This document shows, in pieces, positions 1 to 8,939 of a stretch of 51,160 bases of DNA. This DNA is from Candidatus Avoscillospira stercorigallinarum (GTDB lineage: Bacteria; Bacillota; Clostridia; Oscillospirales; Oscillospiraceae). The stretch spans positions 1 through 51,160 of the forward strand of contig DVFN01000089.1 of the NCBI GenBank assembly GCA_018713205.1. Direction: 5' to 3'. The position numbers and the translations under genes were made by a program. Below the pieces are notes generated by a model. It saw nothing but the letters and a program-made list of their open reading frames with translations, was not told the origin of the DNA and made no database searches. Positions within the stretch are counted from its first letter, which is position 1. The number at the start of each line of letters is the position of its first letter.

Positions 1-530
1 CCCCTCAAGGGGAGCCTTCCCTCTCAGGCGACGCAGCCCAAAGCCTCCCCTTGAGGGGAGGTGGCACGGCGAAGCCGTGACGGAGAGGTGTGCCGCCGCG
101 CAGCGGCGGCGGCGCGAAAGCGCCCTCTGCACACGCCGAAACTCTGCGGGAAGCCTTCGGTGCGGTAACACCTCTCAGGCGCTTCGCGCCAGCTCCCCTC
201 AAGGGGAGCCTTCCCTCTCGGGCGACGGGCCCCCTAAGCCTCTCCTTGAGGAGAGGTGGCACGGCGAAGCCGTGACGGAGAGGTGTGCCGCCCGAAGGGC
301 GGCGGCGCGTCAGCGCCCTCTGTACAGGCCGAAGTCCTGTGGGGAAGCTTTCGGTGCGGTAACACCTCTCCAGCGGAGCTGGATGGAGAATTCTACGGGG
401 CTTCGCCCCTAGGAATCTCGGCTTACGCCGACATTCCAAGAATTCTTCAATCAGTCAGCCTTCGGCTGCCAGCTCCCCTCAAGGGGAGCCTTCCCTCTCA
501 GGCAACCGGCCCTATGCCTCCCCCAATTCT
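1..530. repeat. Composite intergenic repeat, family B (two tandem copies)
   Basis: No gene is visible here. The stretch is made of short inverted repeats joined in a fixed order: CCCCTTGAGGGGAGG-type hairpins, then GGCACGGCGAAGCCGTGACGG, then a GCC-rich hairpin, then GTGCGGTAACACCTCTC. One copy covers about 42-190 and a second about 236-375, followed by small hairpins (GGGGCTTCGCCCC, CGGCTTACGCCG) inside an outer GAATTCT/AGAATTC pair at about 390-445. The same composite occurs in the opposite orientation at 36082-36400 and 43838-44095. The ORFs called here (5..439, 77..412, 256..672) are translations of repeat sequence. Confidence 0.8.
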
Positions 531-536
531 CTGTTT

Positions 537-2345
537 TCAATCCTCGTCCAGCTTCAGGACGGCCATGAAGGCCTCGGAGGGGATGGACACGGAGCCGAAG
601 CTGCGCATCCGCTTTTTGCCCTCCTTCTGCTTTTCGAGGAGCTTCTTCTTCCGGGTGATGTCGCCGCCGTAGCACTTGGCCAGCACGTCCTTGCGGAAGG
701 CCTTGATGGTCTCCCGGGCGATGACCTTGCCGCCGATGGCCGCCTGGACCGGAATCTCGAACATCTGCCGCGGGATGTTCTCCTTGAGCTTCTCGCAGAT
801 CTTCCGCGCTCGGGGATAGGCGTTGTCCGCGAAGAGGATGAAGCTCAAGGCGTCCACAATCTCGCCGTTGAGCAGAATGTCCAGCTTCACCAGCTTGCTG
901 GGCCGGTAGCCCGAGAGGGTGTAGTCCAGGGACGCATAGCCCCGGGTCCGGGATTTCAGAGCGTCGAAGAAGTCGTAGATGATCTCATTGAGGGGCATCT
1001 CGTAGTGGAGCTCCACCCGGGTGGTGTCGAGATAGGTCATGTCCTTGAACTCGCCCCGGCGCTGCTGGCACAGCTCCATGATGTTGCCCACGTACGCCTG
1101 GGGGGCCAGAATGCTGGCCTTGACGAAGGGCTCCCGGGCCTCGGCGATCTCCGCCGGGTCGGGGTAGTTCAGGGGCGTGTAGACCTCGATCTCCGTGCCG
1201 TCGGTCTTGGTGATCTCATAGACGACGTTGGGGGCGGTGGTGATAAGGTCCAGGTTGTATTCCCGCTCCAGCCGCTCCATGATGATCTCCATGTGCAGCA
1301 GGCCCAGGAAGCCGCAGCGGAAGCCGAAGCCCAGGGCGATGGAGTTCTCCTGGACGTAGGACATGGAGGCGTCGTTGAGCTTGAGCTTTTCCAGCGCGTC
1401 CCGGAGATCGCCGTACTTGCTGCCGTCGGCGGGGTAGACGCCGGAGAAGACCATGGGCTGGACGCTCTGGTAGCCGGGGAGGGCTTCAGCGGCGGGATTG
1501 TCTTTCCCGGTGACCGTGTCGCCCACCCGGGTATCGGAGACGGTTTTGATGGAGGCGGTCAGGTAGCCCACCTCGCCTGCGCCCAGGGCGTCGCAGGGGA
1601 CCATGCCCTTGGGGTGGAGGTAGCCGCATTCCACCACCTTGTACTCGGCGCCGGTGGCCATCATTTTGATGTCCATACCCGGGGTGATGGTACCGTCAAA
1701 GACCCGGAGATAGACGATGACGCCCCGGTAGGAGTCGTACTGGCTGTCGAAGATCAAGGCCTTGAGGGGCGCGGCCCGGTCGCCGGACGGCGGGGGCACG
1801 TCCCGGACCACCAGCTCCAGCACCTCGTGGATGTTGATGCCGTTCTTGGCCGAGATTTCCGGGGCGTCCATGGCCGGGAGGCCGATGACGTCCTCCACCT
1901 CCTGCTTGACCTCCTGAGGCCGGGCGGCGGGCAGGTCGATCTTGTTGATGACCGGCAGGACCTCCAGTCCGGCGTCGATGGCCAGATAGGTGTTGGCCAA
2001 GGTCTGGGCCTCGATGCCCTGGGAGGCGTCCACCACCAGCACCGCGCCCTCGCAGGCGGTGAGGCTCCGGGAGACCTCGTAGTTGAAGTCCACATGGCCG
2101 GGGGTGTCGATCAGGTTCAGCACGTAGTCCTGGCCGTCGTCGGCGTGGTAGTTGAGCCGCACGGCCCGGGCCTTGATGGTGATGCCCCGCTCCCGCTCCA
2201 GGTCCATATTGTCGAGAATCTGGTCCTCCATCTCCCGCTTTTCCACGGTATTGCAGGCCTCCAGCAGCCGGTCCGCCAGGGTCGATTTGCCGTGGTCAAT
2301 GTGCGCGACGATGGAAAAATTACGGATGTTGGATAGATCGGTCAT
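537..2345 (-). CDS. lepA: Elongation factor 4 (LepA), ribosome-associated translational GTPase
   Basis: LepA binds the elongating ribosome, hydrolyses GTP and affects translocation and initiation. The 602-residue length is normal for the family. The P-loop AHIDHGKST is at residues 14-22, the G3 motif DTPGH at 80-84, and NKID (G4) follows near 134. The EF-G-like domains III and V and the LepA-specific C-terminal domain (ending [16 protein letters not shown]) are complete. The ATG is preceded by GAGGGAGC, a reasonable ribosome binding site. It is the last gene of the minus-strand mreD-PBP2-lepA group, separated from the PBP2 gene by 140 bp of palindromic repeat, so co-transcription is possible but not certain. 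No clear terminator follows it; the composite repeat begins directly. Confidence 0.98.
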   Translation of the reverse strand: MTDLSNIRNFSIVAHIDHGKSTLADRLLEACNTVEKREMEDQILDNMDLERERGITIKARAVRLNYHADDGQDYVLNLIDTPGHVDFNYEVSRSLTACEGAVLVVDASQGIEAQTLANTYLAIDAGLEVLPVINKIDLPAARPQEVKQEVEDVIGLPAMDAPEISAKNGINIHEVLELVVRDVPPPSGDRAAPLKALIFDSQYDSYRGVIVYLRVFDGTITPGMDIKMMATGAEYKVVECGYLHPKGMVPCDALGAGEVGYLTASIKTVSDTRVGDTVTGKDNPAAEALPGYQSVQPMVFSGVYPADGSKYGDLRDALEKLKLNDASMSYVQENSIALGFGFRCGFLGLLHMEIIMERLEREYNLDLITTAPNVVYEITKTDGTEIEVYTPLNYPDPAEIAEAREPFVKASILAPQAYVGNIMELCQQRRGEFKDMTYLDTTRVELHYEMPLNEIIYDFFDALKSRTRGYASLDYTLSGYRPSKLVKLDILLNGEIVDALSFILFADNAYPRARKICEKLKENIPRQMFEIPVQAAIGGKVIARETIKAFRKDVLAKCYGGDITRKKKLLEKQKEGKKRMRSFGSVSIPSEAFMAVLKLDED

Positions 2346-2389
2346 AGGTTGCTCCCTCGCTTGTCTGGAATATGGGAAGGTCTCAAAAT

Positions 2390-2490
2390 GCGGGCGGCCA
2401 TAAAGGCCGCCCCTACGGCAATGCCGGAAGCGTGTCTGTAGGGGCGGGGTTTATCCCCGCCCGCGGGTCGATCGGAGATCGACCCCTACT
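2390..2490. repeat. Palindromic mosaic repeat, family A (three units)
   Basis: Three abutting palindromic units lie between lepA and the PBP2 gene: GGGCGGCCATAAAGGCCGCCC, GGGGCGGGGTTTATCCCCGCCC and GGTCGATCGGAGATCGACC. Each carries the CCCCTAC or GTAGGGG flank typical of this family. Confidence 0.8.
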
Positions 2491-4561
2491 GCACGGTGTT
2501 TTCGTTATAGGTGGTCTCGTATTTGCTCTCCTGGGAGAAGAAGGCGTCGAGGATGGGGCGGACGACGTTGGCCAGGTTGCCGCCCTGGGCGCCGTGCTCC
2601 ACATAGACCGCGATGGCGATCTGGGGGTCGTCGGCGGGGGCGTAGCAGACGAAGCTGGCGTTGTCCGAGCCGCCGGAGCCGTGCTGGGCTGTGCCGGTCT
2701 TGGCCGCCACGGCGATGGGATAGTCGCTGAGATAGCTGTTGGCTGCGCCAGAGTAGTCGGACACCGTCATCTTCATGCCCTCGTTGATGCAGGCGACGGT
2801 CTTTTCATCCATATCCAGCTGGCTGGCGATCTCGGGCTGGCTCTCCAGAATCAGGTCCTGGTAGTCCCAGCTGACCACCCGGCTCAGCAGCGTCGCCTTG
2901 TAGCGGGTGCCCTGGTTGGCCAGCGCCGAGACGTAGCAGGCCATCTGCAGGGGCGTGAAGGAGTTGAGGCTCTGGCCGATGGAGGCCTGGAGCTTGTCGC
3001 CGTCCACCCAGGCTGCCATGTCGGTACCGGCGAAGACCTCAGCCTTGGTCTCGGCATTGGCCCGGGTGCCGGTCTCCTCGTAGAGCTCGATGCCTGTGGG
3101 CTCGCCCAGGCCCAGGCGCTCCGCCACGTAGTCCACGTTCTCGGTGGCCACCTGGAGGCCCACCTCATAGAAATAGTAGTTGCAGGACACGGCCAGGGCC
3201 TGCATCATATTGACCGTGCCGTGGGTCCGGCCGGAGCTGCGCCAGATGTGGCAGGCCGGGGCATAGCCCTGGAGCTCGTACTTGGTAAAAACGCCCTGGT
3301 CGGTGACCTGGTAGTAGGCGCCCACATTGGCGAACTCCATGGCGGCGGTGGCCGTGACCATCTTATAGATGGAGCCGGGGGGATAGAGGCCCTGCAAGGC
3401 GTGGTTCAGCAGCGGGTTGCCGTCGGCCTCGGCCAGCTCATTGAAGTCCAGATTGTACCGGGCCGGGTCATAGGTGGGATAGGAGGCCATGGCCAGCACT
3501 TCGTTGTTGGTAGCGTCCAGCACCACCACCGCGCCGGAGTCGGCGTCCTTGCCCTCCTTCTTGGAGCCGACGCCGTTTTCCTGGAGGTTTTGGATCACCT
3601 GGGCCAGGGCGTTCTCCGCCGTCATCTGAAGGCCCAGATCAATGGTCAGCTCCACATTGTTGCCGGGCTCCGGCGTGGAGAGGTATTTCTGCTCCAGCAC
3701 CTCGCCGGTGGAGAGAATGGTGGTCTCCAGCAGGCCGTCGGTGCCGTGGAGGTACTTCTCAAAGGTATATTCCACGCCCTCCTTGCCCACCACGGCGTCC
3801 ATGGCGTAGTCGGGGTAGAGGTTTTCGTACTCGTAGGCGTCCATGGAGCCCGTGTGGCCCAGCAGGTGGGCGGCATAGGTGGTGTTGTATTCCCGGACGG
3901 TGGTGGTCTCCACCAGAACGCCGGGAACGCCCAGCTCCATCACCGCCGCCAGATCCTCCGAGGAGACGTCCCGGGCCAGAATATAGTTGTCCAGGGGCAT
4001 TCCCTCGATGGTCCGCAGCTCCAGCTCAAAGCGGACGGCGATCAGCCGGTAGGCCTCCTCCTCGGTGAGGCCGTCGGGAATATTGTAGTCCTCCCGGAGG
4101 TTGCGCATCAGGTTCTGGGCTGACATATCCGGGTCCCAGCCGCGGCTGGTGAGGAATTTCCGGAAATAGCTCTGCCATGCCTCGGAGTAGTCCTCCAGGG
4201 TGTAGGTATAGGGCCGGGTCTCGCTGACGGGGAAATCGCTCTCCACGTCAATGCCCAGCTCGTCGCAGAGGGCCAGCAGCTCCAGCAGGGACTCGTTGGG
4301 GCTGGGACCGTTGAAGAAGACGTAGCCGATCATGATTAGGTTATAGCTGGCCCGGTTGCCCACCATGACCGTACCGTTGCGGTCGAGGATTTTTCCCCGG
4401 GCGGCGTCCACGGTGGTCCAGATGGTCAGGGAGTTGGAGGTCCGAATCTCCTCCTCGGTGAGGGAGGTCTGGAGGGCATAGAGCCGGAAGGTGAACAGGG
4501 CCATGATGACCAGAATCACCGCCACAAAGACGCCGGTGCGAAAGCGCGCGCGCCGTTCCAT
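2486..4561 (-). CDS. mrdA: Penicillin-binding protein 2 (class B transpeptidase of the elongasome)
   Basis: This is a monofunctional peptidoglycan transpeptidase that cross-links wall during rod elongation. A single membrane anchor lies near residues 10-30 (VFVAVILVIMALFTFRLYAL). The dimerisation domain follows, then the transpeptidase domain with all three active-site motifs: SIYK with nucleophile Ser397 and Lys400, SCN at 459-461 and KTG at 621-623. At 691 residues it is in the usual size range. The start ATG abuts the mreD stop codon (zero gap), so the two are translationally linked and support assignment to the MreCD-RodA-PBP2 machinery. The C-terminus ends within the palindromic repeat. 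A SpoVD-type role is less likely because no PASTA domain is present. The symbol pbpA is also used. Confidence 0.95.
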   Translation of the reverse strand: MERRARFRTGVFVAVILVIMALFTFRLYALQTSLTEEEIRTSNSLTIWTTVDAARGKILDRNGTVMVGNRASYNLIMIGYVFFNGPSPNESLLELLALCDELGIDVESDFPVSETRPYTYTLEDYSEAWQSYFRKFLTSRGWDPDMSAQNLMRNLREDYNIPDGLTEEEAYRLIAVRFELELRTIEGMPLDNYILARDVSSEDLAAVMELGVPGVLVETTTVREYNTTYAAHLLGHTGSMDAYEYENLYPDYAMDAVVGKEGVEYTFEKYLHGTDGLLETTILSTGEVLEQKYLSTPEPGNNVELTIDLGLQMTAENALAQVIQNLQENGVGSKKEGKDADSGAVVVLDATNNEVLAMASYPTYDPARYNLDFNELAEADGNPLLNHALQGLYPPGSIYKMVTATAAMEFANVGAYYQVTDQGVFTKYELQGYAPACHIWRSSGRTHGTVNMMQALAVSCNYYFYEVGLQVATENVDYVAERLGLGEPTGIELYEETGTRANAETKAEVFAGTDMAAWVDGDKLQASIGQSLNSFTPLQMACYVSALANQGTRYKATLLSRVVSWDYQDLILESQPEIASQLDMDEKTVACINEGMKMTVSDYSGAANSYLSDYPIAVAAKTGTAQHGSGGSDNASFVCYAPADDPQIAIAVYVEHGAQGGNLANVVRPILDAFFSQESKYETTYNENTVQ

Positions 4562-5065
4562 TTAACCAACCACCTTTCCAATGGCCCGGCACAGGAAATA
4601 GAGCACCGGGCAGGCCAGCAGCGACAGGCCCGCCGAGATCAGGGTTTGCAGACCCAGAGACCAGGGCGCGCCGGTCAGCAGCACATTGAGAAGAAATACG
4701 ATGCCGCCGTGGAACAGCAGCGCCGCCAGACTCAGAGCCAATGCCGGGAGAAACCGGCGGGGGAACATGACGTCGCAAAGATAGCCCGCCGCAATGGACA
4801 GCACGGTCCAGGTGAGGATGGCGGCCGAGCCGTCGTCTGCCCCGGACATGCACCAGAAGCACCCGGCCAGCAGGCCGAAGAGACCGCCCACCTCGTGGCC
4901 CAGATGCATGGTAATCAGCACCACGGTCATGGGCATCAGGTTCAGCTTGGCCCCGAAAAACCGCTGCCGTCCCAGGGGAATCTCCTGAATCAGCAGCACA
5001 GCCAAAAACAGCAGGGCATAGAGCCCCCACATCAGATATTTGCGATAGACTTGTGAAGCGTGCAT
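4562..5065 (-). CDS. mreD: Rod shape-determining protein MreD
   Basis: This 167-residue polytopic membrane protein begins with a charged stretch and has about five hydrophobic segments (WGLYALLFLAVLLIQ, NLMPMTVVLITM, LFGLLAGCFWCM, LALSLAALLFHGGIVFLL, ISAGLSLLACPVLYFL). Size, topology and position directly upstream of the PBP2 gene fit MreD, which joins MreC, RodA and PBP2 in the elongation complex. The ATG follows GGAGCTTCC, a good ribosome binding site. MreD sequences are poorly conserved, so the call rests on context as much as on motifs. The usual upstream partners mreB and mreC are absent; a repeat block starts immediately upstream. Confidence 0.85.
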   Translation of the reverse strand: MHASQVYRKYLMWGLYALLFLAVLLIQEIPLGRQRFFGAKLNLMPMTVVLITMHLGHEVGGLFGLLAGCFWCMSGADDGSAAILTWTVLSIAAGYLCDVMFPRRFLPALALSLAALLFHGGIVFLLNVLLTGAPWSLGLQTLISAGLSLLACPVLYFLCRAIGKVVG

Positions 5066-5099
5066 GGAAGCTCCTTTCCGGCATCCTCCGCATATCGGG

Positions 5100-5132
5100 G
5101 TGCGGTTGGGCGCATATACAATGCGCCCCCAG
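5100..5132. repeat. Single family A palindrome upstream of mreD
   Basis: The unit GGGCGCATATACAATGCGCCCC stands alone just upstream of mreD on the minus strand. Confidence 0.65.
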
Positions 5133-5134
5133 AC

Positions 5135-5287
5135 TGTCGAAAAACCTCGCTGAAAATGTCTGTGACAGAGCAGCGGGGGAAGTGTGAAGGGGGCAAAAAC
5201 CCCCCTTCGCGTTCAATCAACACGTATTTTTAAACTTTTTAGAAAGTTTAAAAATACGCACAGCGTGGCGAAAAGACTTTTTCGACA
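5135..5287. repeat. 153-bp inverted-repeat element with TGTCGAAAAA ends
   Basis: The element is bounded by TGTCGAAAAA (5135-5144) and its exact reverse complement TTTTTCGACA (5278-5287). Inside are a GGGGG/CCCCC hairpin (5187-5207), a perfect 16-bp stem with a 4-nt loop (5223-5258, CGTATTTTTAAACTTT arm), and a CAGCGTG/CACGCTG hairpin (5261-5294 region). It has no coding potential and looks like a miniature mobile or palindromic element. Confidence 0.6.
5223..5258. terminator. Perfect AT-rich hairpin, possible bidirectional terminator
   Basis: CGTATTTTTAAACTTT, loop TTAG, AAAGTTTAAAAATACG forms an uninterrupted 16-bp stem. There is no GC-rich core next to a T-run, so termination is only a suggestion. 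The hairpin is internal to the 153-bp element. Confidence 0.35.
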
Positions 5288-5470
5288 CGCTGCGGGGCGG
5301 ATTGCATATCCGCCCCTGCCCAGCCATCAGCAACCACCGGGGCCCGGAATATAACGCAACCGGTTCGGGCGGATATATAATCCGCCCCTACGGCACTTCG
5401 CGCATTTCTCCACTCTTTACGTTTCACTATGCACTATCTCTTCCCGCCCCTACGAAAGCATTCCAACCGA
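5288..5470. repeat. Palindromic mosaic repeat, family A
   Basis: Units GGGGCGGATTGCATATCCGCCCC and GGGCGGATATATAATCCGCCCC are followed by a partial unit ending CCCGCCCCTACG just before the rbfA ribosome binding site. No gene is visible; the N-terminal extension of the 184-residue ORF 5302..5856 is repeat translation. Confidence 0.75.
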
Positions 5471-5484
5471 TAAGGAGTAACACT

Positions 5485-5856
5485 ATGGCATCCAATCGCA
5501 TCGGACGGATCAACGAGGAGCTCCAGCGGGAGCTCAGCGACCTGATCCGCAGTTTAAAGGACCCGCGGGTGCAGCAGTCCATGGTCTCTGTCACCAAGGT
5601 GGAGGCCACCGGCGATCTGCGCTATGCCAAGGTCTATATCAGCGTCCTGGACAAGGACAAGGCCCGGGAAGTCTTAAAGGGCCTCAAATCCGCCGGCGGC
5701 TTCCTCCGGCGGGAAATCGCCGGACGGCTCCAGCTGCGCTATACCCCCGAGCTGGTCTTCGTGGAGGACGACTCCATCGCCTACGGCGCGCGGATGTTCG
5801 ATCTTCTCAAGAGCCTGGACATCCGGGAGGACGAGAGCCATGATGAAGAGACCTGA
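5485..5856 (+). CDS. rbfA: 30S ribosome-binding factor RbfA
   Basis: RbfA is a small KH-fold protein that helps mature the 5' end of 16S rRNA in the 30S subunit. The start MASNRIGRINEELQREL is typical of the family and lies 7 nt after TAAGGAG, so the ORF-track start at 5302 is rejected: its extra 61 residues translate family A repeat. The resulting 123 residues match the usual RbfA length. The DPRV motif and the C-terminal MFDLLKSLDI segment are in place. The gene overlaps the next by 17 nt, giving the conserved order rbfA-nrnA-truB-ribF. The usual upstream gene infB is not here; a repeat block lies in its place. Confidence 0.96.
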   Translation: MASNRIGRINEELQRELSDLIRSLKDPRVQQSMVSVTKVEATGDLRYAKVYISVLDKDKAREVLKGLKSAGGFLRREIAGRLQLRYTPELVFVEDDSIAYGARMFDLLKSLDIREDESHDEET

Positions 5857-6799
5857 GGACGCGGCCCGGTGGCTCCTGGACCGGGACCGGTTTCTGATCC
5901 TGACCCACATCCGGCCCGACGGCGACACCACCGGCTGCGCCATTGCATTGTGCCTGGGGCTCCGGAGCCTGGGCAAGGACGCCTGGATCTGGGAGAACCC
6001 CCAGTTCTCCGGCCGCTTCCTGCCCCGGATGGACGGGATGCTCCGGACCGATCTGGCGGATGACGCCATCCTGGTAGCGGTGGACATGGCCACGGAGTCT
6101 CTGCTGCCCCACGGGGCCGAGGCATTTGCCGGGAAAGCCCAGCTGTGCATCGACCACCACCCCAGCAACACCTTCTATGCGGCGGATACCCTGCTGGACG
6201 CGACCTGCGCCGCCTGCGGCGAGCTGCTGTATTCCGTCCTGGAGGCCATGGGCGTGACGTTCACGCCGGCCATGGCCGAAGCCATTTATATCGCCGTCTC
6301 CACCGATACCGGCTGCTTCCGCTTCTCCAACACCTCGGCCCGGACCTTTGAGACCGCCGCGGCATGCGTGCGCCACGGGGCCGCCATCGCCCCCATCAAC
6401 CGGCAGCTCTTTGAAATCAAAACCCGGGGCCGCCTGGAGCTGGAGTCCCGGATGATTGCCTCCATGGACTTCTACTGCGGCGGCAAGGTGGCCATCTGCT
6501 GCCTGCCGCAGAGCCTGGTGGAGCAGCTGGGCGTCACCGAGGACGACCTGGACTCCATTTCCGGCTTCCCCCGGACCATCGAGGGGGTGCAGGTGGGGGC
6601 CGTAATCCGCGACTCCGAGCCGGGCAAGGTCAAATTCTCCGTCCGCACCGCGGCGGGCTACAACGCCTCCGCCTACTGCGCCGCCCTGGGCGGCGGCGGC
6701 CACGCCGCAGCCGCCGGCGCTTCCATCCCCGGCACCCTGGCCGAGGGCAAGGAAGCCTTGCTGGCCGTCCTGCGCCAGGATAAGACGCTGTGGAAGTAA
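5840..6799 (+). CDS. nrnA: DHH/DHHA1 phosphoesterase, NrnA-like (oligoribonuclease / pAp phosphatase)
   Basis: NrnA-type enzymes degrade very short RNAs to mononucleotides and dephosphorylate 3'-phosphoadenosine 5'-phosphate, using Mn2+. The 319-residue protein has the N-terminal metal motifs in order: HIRPDGDTTG near residues 22-31, a VDMA motif, CIDHHPSN (the DHH signature) and STDTG. The C-terminal DHHA1 domain carries GGGGHAAAAGA, the substrate-binding glycine-rich loop. The ORF overlaps the end of rbfA; ATG codons at 5840 and 5843 are both possible. Its place between rbfA and truB is the usual one in Firmicutes. The exact substrate preference cannot be read from the sequence. Confidence 0.93.
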   Translation: MMKRPEDAARWLLDRDRFLILTHIRPDGDTTGCAIALCLGLRSLGKDAWIWENPQFSGRFLPRMDGMLRTDLADDAILVAVDMATESLLPHGAEAFAGKAQLCIDHHPSNTFYAADTLLDATCAACGELLYSVLEAMGVTFTPAMAEAIYIAVSTDTGCFRFSNTSARTFETAAACVRHGAAIAPINRQLFEIKTRGRLELESRMIASMDFYCGGKVAICCLPQSLVEQLGVTEDDLDSISGFPRTIEGVQVGAVIRDSEPGKVKFSVRTAAGYNASAYCAALGGGGHAAAAGASIPGTLAEGKEALLAVLRQDKTLWK

Positions 6800-6814
6800 C
6801 GCCCCAAACAACGT

Positions 6815-7070
6815 CGTAGGGGCGGCCTTCATGGCCGCCCGTGCCAGCCGCTGTGTCGGATGCACCACCGGCGATCGCACCGACCCGCGATTCGCCGTAG
6901 GGCGGCATGCCCACATGCCGCCGGAACAGGGTGCGTTTTGCTCTGGACCCCCGGTGGTTGCGGGGGCCCGGACGCGGCGGGGTGTGGGCACCCCGCCCTA
7001 CAGCGCGAAGCGCACTTTTTCACTATTCACGCTTCCCTATTTCATCCCCGCCCCTACGAAAAAATGCGGC
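6815..7070. repeat. Palindromic mosaic repeat, family A, between nrnA and truB
   Basis: Units include GGGGCGGCCTTCATGGCCGCCC, GGGCGGCATGCCCACATGCCGCC and GGCGGGGTGTGGGCACCCCGCC, separated by the conserved non-palindromic spacer containing CGGATGCACCACCGGCGATC. It ends with CCCGCCCCTACGAAAAAA before the truB ribosome binding site. There is no coding sequence in the 298-bp gap. Confidence 0.8.
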
Positions 7071-7097
7071 TTTGTCTGACACACAAAGGAGGCCCCC

Positions 7098-7973
7098 ATG
7101 CCCACTGGAATCCTGATTATTGATAAGCCAGCCGACTGGACCAGCCAGGACGTGGCCGCCAAGCTCCGGGGCGTGCTCCATGAACGGCGCATCGGCCATG
7201 GCGGCACCCTGGACCCCATGGCCACCGGGGTCCTGCCGGTCTTTGTGGGCCGGGCCACCCGGGCCGTGGAGTTCTTCGAAGCGGCGGAAAAGGAATATAT
7301 CGCCGGTCTGCGGCTGGGCGTCGAGACCGACACCCAGGACAGCACCGGCCGGGTTCTGGCCGAGGCCCCGGTCACCGTGACCAGGGCAGACGTGGAGGCG
7401 GCGCTGCGGTCCTTTGTCGGGCCTCAGCAGCAGGTGCCGCCCATGTACTCCGCCGTGAAAATCGGCGGTCAGAAGCTCTACGAGCTGGCCCGCAAGGGCC
7501 GGGAGGTGGAGCGCAAGCCCCGGGACATCGTGCTCCACGAGCTGGAGCTCCTGGAGGGCGAGGGGGTCCACTACCTGTTCCGGGTCCGCTGCTCCAAGGG
7601 TACGTACGTCCGGACTCTCTGCCACGACCTGGGGAGGGCCCTGGGCTGCGGCGGAACCATGGACAGTCTGCGCCGGACCCGGGCGGGCTGCTACGGGCTG
7701 GAGCAGGCCGTGCCTCTGGCCCAGGTGGTGGAGCATCCCGCGCCCGAGACGCTGCTGCTGCCCATCGACAGTCTCTTTGCCCATCTGCCGTCTCTGCGGC
7801 TGACGCCGCGGCAGTACAAGCCGCTTTTGAACGGCGCGCCGGTCCCCTGTGCCGGTGTTTCCGACGGCGACTGCCGGGTCTACGGACCCGACGGCGGCTT
7901 TGCGGCCCTGGGCCGGGTGGAGCGGGGCAGACTGAAGACCATCAAGAGCTTTTTTGAGGTGAACAAGCCGTGA
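7098..7973 (+). CDS. truB: tRNA pseudouridine(55) synthase TruB
   Basis: TruB isomerises U55 in the T-loop of nearly all tRNAs. The 291-residue protein begins MPTGILIIDKPADWTS and has the catalytic motif GHGGTLDPMATGVLP with catalytic Asp39. The RCSKGTYVRTLCHDLG motif and a C-terminal PUA-like tail (residues about 235-291) complete the family pattern. The ATG follows AAAGGAGG at 8-nt spacing, one of the best ribosome binding sites in the window, in keeping with its separation from nrnA by repeats. Its stop overlaps the ribF start (GTGA), so the two are coupled. Confidence 0.97.
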   Translation: MPTGILIIDKPADWTSQDVAAKLRGVLHERRIGHGGTLDPMATGVLPVFVGRATRAVEFFEAAEKEYIAGLRLGVETDTQDSTGRVLAEAPVTVTRADVEAALRSFVGPQQQVPPMYSAVKIGGQKLYELARKGREVERKPRDIVLHELELLEGEGVHYLFRVRCSKGTYVRTLCHDLGRALGCGGTMDSLRRTRAGCYGLEQAVPLAQVVEHPAPETLLLPIDSLFAHLPSLRLTPRQYKPLLNGAPVPCAGVSDGDCRVYGPDGGFAALGRVERGRLKTIKSFFEVNKP

Positions 7974-8869
7974 CACAAGACCGCGTCATCGCCCTGGGAT
8001 TTTTTGACGGCGTCCATCTGGGCCACGCCGCGCTGCTGACTCTGGCCCGGAAACGGGCCAACGCCATGGGCCTTCGGGCCGCGGCCCTGACCTTTGACAC
8101 CCACCCCGACACCCTGGTCTTTCACCAGCCGGTGCCGCTGATTAATACCATCGAGGACCGCAAGTGGCTGATGGAGACCCGCTTCGGCCTGGACGAGGTG
8201 CTGGTCGCCCACTTTGACCGGGCCATGATGGAGATGCCCTGGGAGTCCTTTGTGGACGACTATCTGATAGGGGCCCTGGGGGCCAAGCATGTGATCTGCG
8301 GCCATGACTTCTCCTTCGGCTACCGAGGCCAGGGCAGCCCCGCCCGGCTCCGCCGCCGGTGCAGCCTCCACGGCGTGGGGGTGGACGTGGTGGACAAGGT
8401 GGTCCGAGGCGGCGTCACGATCTCCTCGACCCATATCCGCCAGCTGATCCGCCAAGGCGACCTGGAGGGAGCCGCCCAGCTGCTGGGCCACTGTCATTTT
8501 CTCTCCGGTCCCGTGGCCCACGGCAAGGAGCTGGGCCGCCGCCTGGGCTTCCCCACGGCCAATCTGCCCCTGCCCGCCGGCATTCTCGCCCCGGCCTTTG
8601 GCGTCTATGCCGCCAAGGTCACGCTGCCCAACGGCGCCAGCTATCCCGCGGTCACCAATGTAGGCATTCGCCCCACGGTCCACGACAGTCTGGGCCCGCT
8701 GGTAGAGGCCTGGATCATGGACTACGACGGCCAGCTCTACGGCGAGACCATCCGGGTGGATTTTTATACCCGGCTCCGCGGCGAGCAGAAGTTCCCCGAC
8801 CTGGAGTCCCTCAAAGCCGAGGTCCTGCGCAACGCCCAGCAAACCCGCAGCTATTTCCAGCATTTATAA
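7970..8869 (+). CDS. ribF: Bifunctional riboflavin kinase / FAD synthetase RibF
   Basis: RibF phosphorylates riboflavin to FMN and adenylates FMN to FAD. The N-terminal nucleotidyltransferase domain has GFFDGVHLGH at residues 10-19, the adenylate-binding motif. The C-terminal kinase domain has GRRLGFPTANL near 188-198 and NVGIRPT further on. At 299 residues it is slightly short but complete. The start is GTG, overlapping the truB stop by 4 nt, with GAGGTG upstream. The gene ends this operon and is followed 10 nt later by a strong intrinsic terminator. No FMN riboswitch is seen. Confidence 0.96.
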   Translation: MTQDRVIALGFFDGVHLGHAALLTLARKRANAMGLRAAALTFDTHPDTLVFHQPVPLINTIEDRKWLMETRFGLDEVLVAHFDRAMMEMPWESFVDDYLIGALGAKHVICGHDFSFGYRGQGSPARLRRRCSLHGVGVDVVDKVVRGGVTISSTHIRQLIRQGDLEGAAQLLGHCHFLSGPVAHGKELGRRLGFPTANLPLPAGILAPAFGVYAAKVTLPNGASYPAVTNVGIRPTVHDSLGPLVEAWIMDYDGQLYGETIRVDFYTRLRGEQKFPDLESLKAEVLRNAQQTRSYFQHL

Positions 8870-8878
8870 GCCTTCAAT

Positions 8879-8913
8879 CCCCGCCAAACAGACCGTTTGG
8901 CGGGGGTTGTTTG
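8879..8913 (+). terminator. Intrinsic terminator after ribF
   Basis: CCCCGCCAAAC (8879-8889) pairs perfectly with GTTTGGCGGGG (8895-8905) around a 5-nt loop, followed by the T-rich tail GTTGTTTG. It closes the rbfA-nrnA-truB-ribF group. Confidence 0.85.
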
Positions 8914-8939
8914 ATTATTTGCACCGAAGTTCGATCGTT

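Noticed and set aside
5032-5223. 63-residue minus-strand ORF upstream of mreD
   Set aside because: It overlaps the mreD start and the inverted-repeat element, with no family match.
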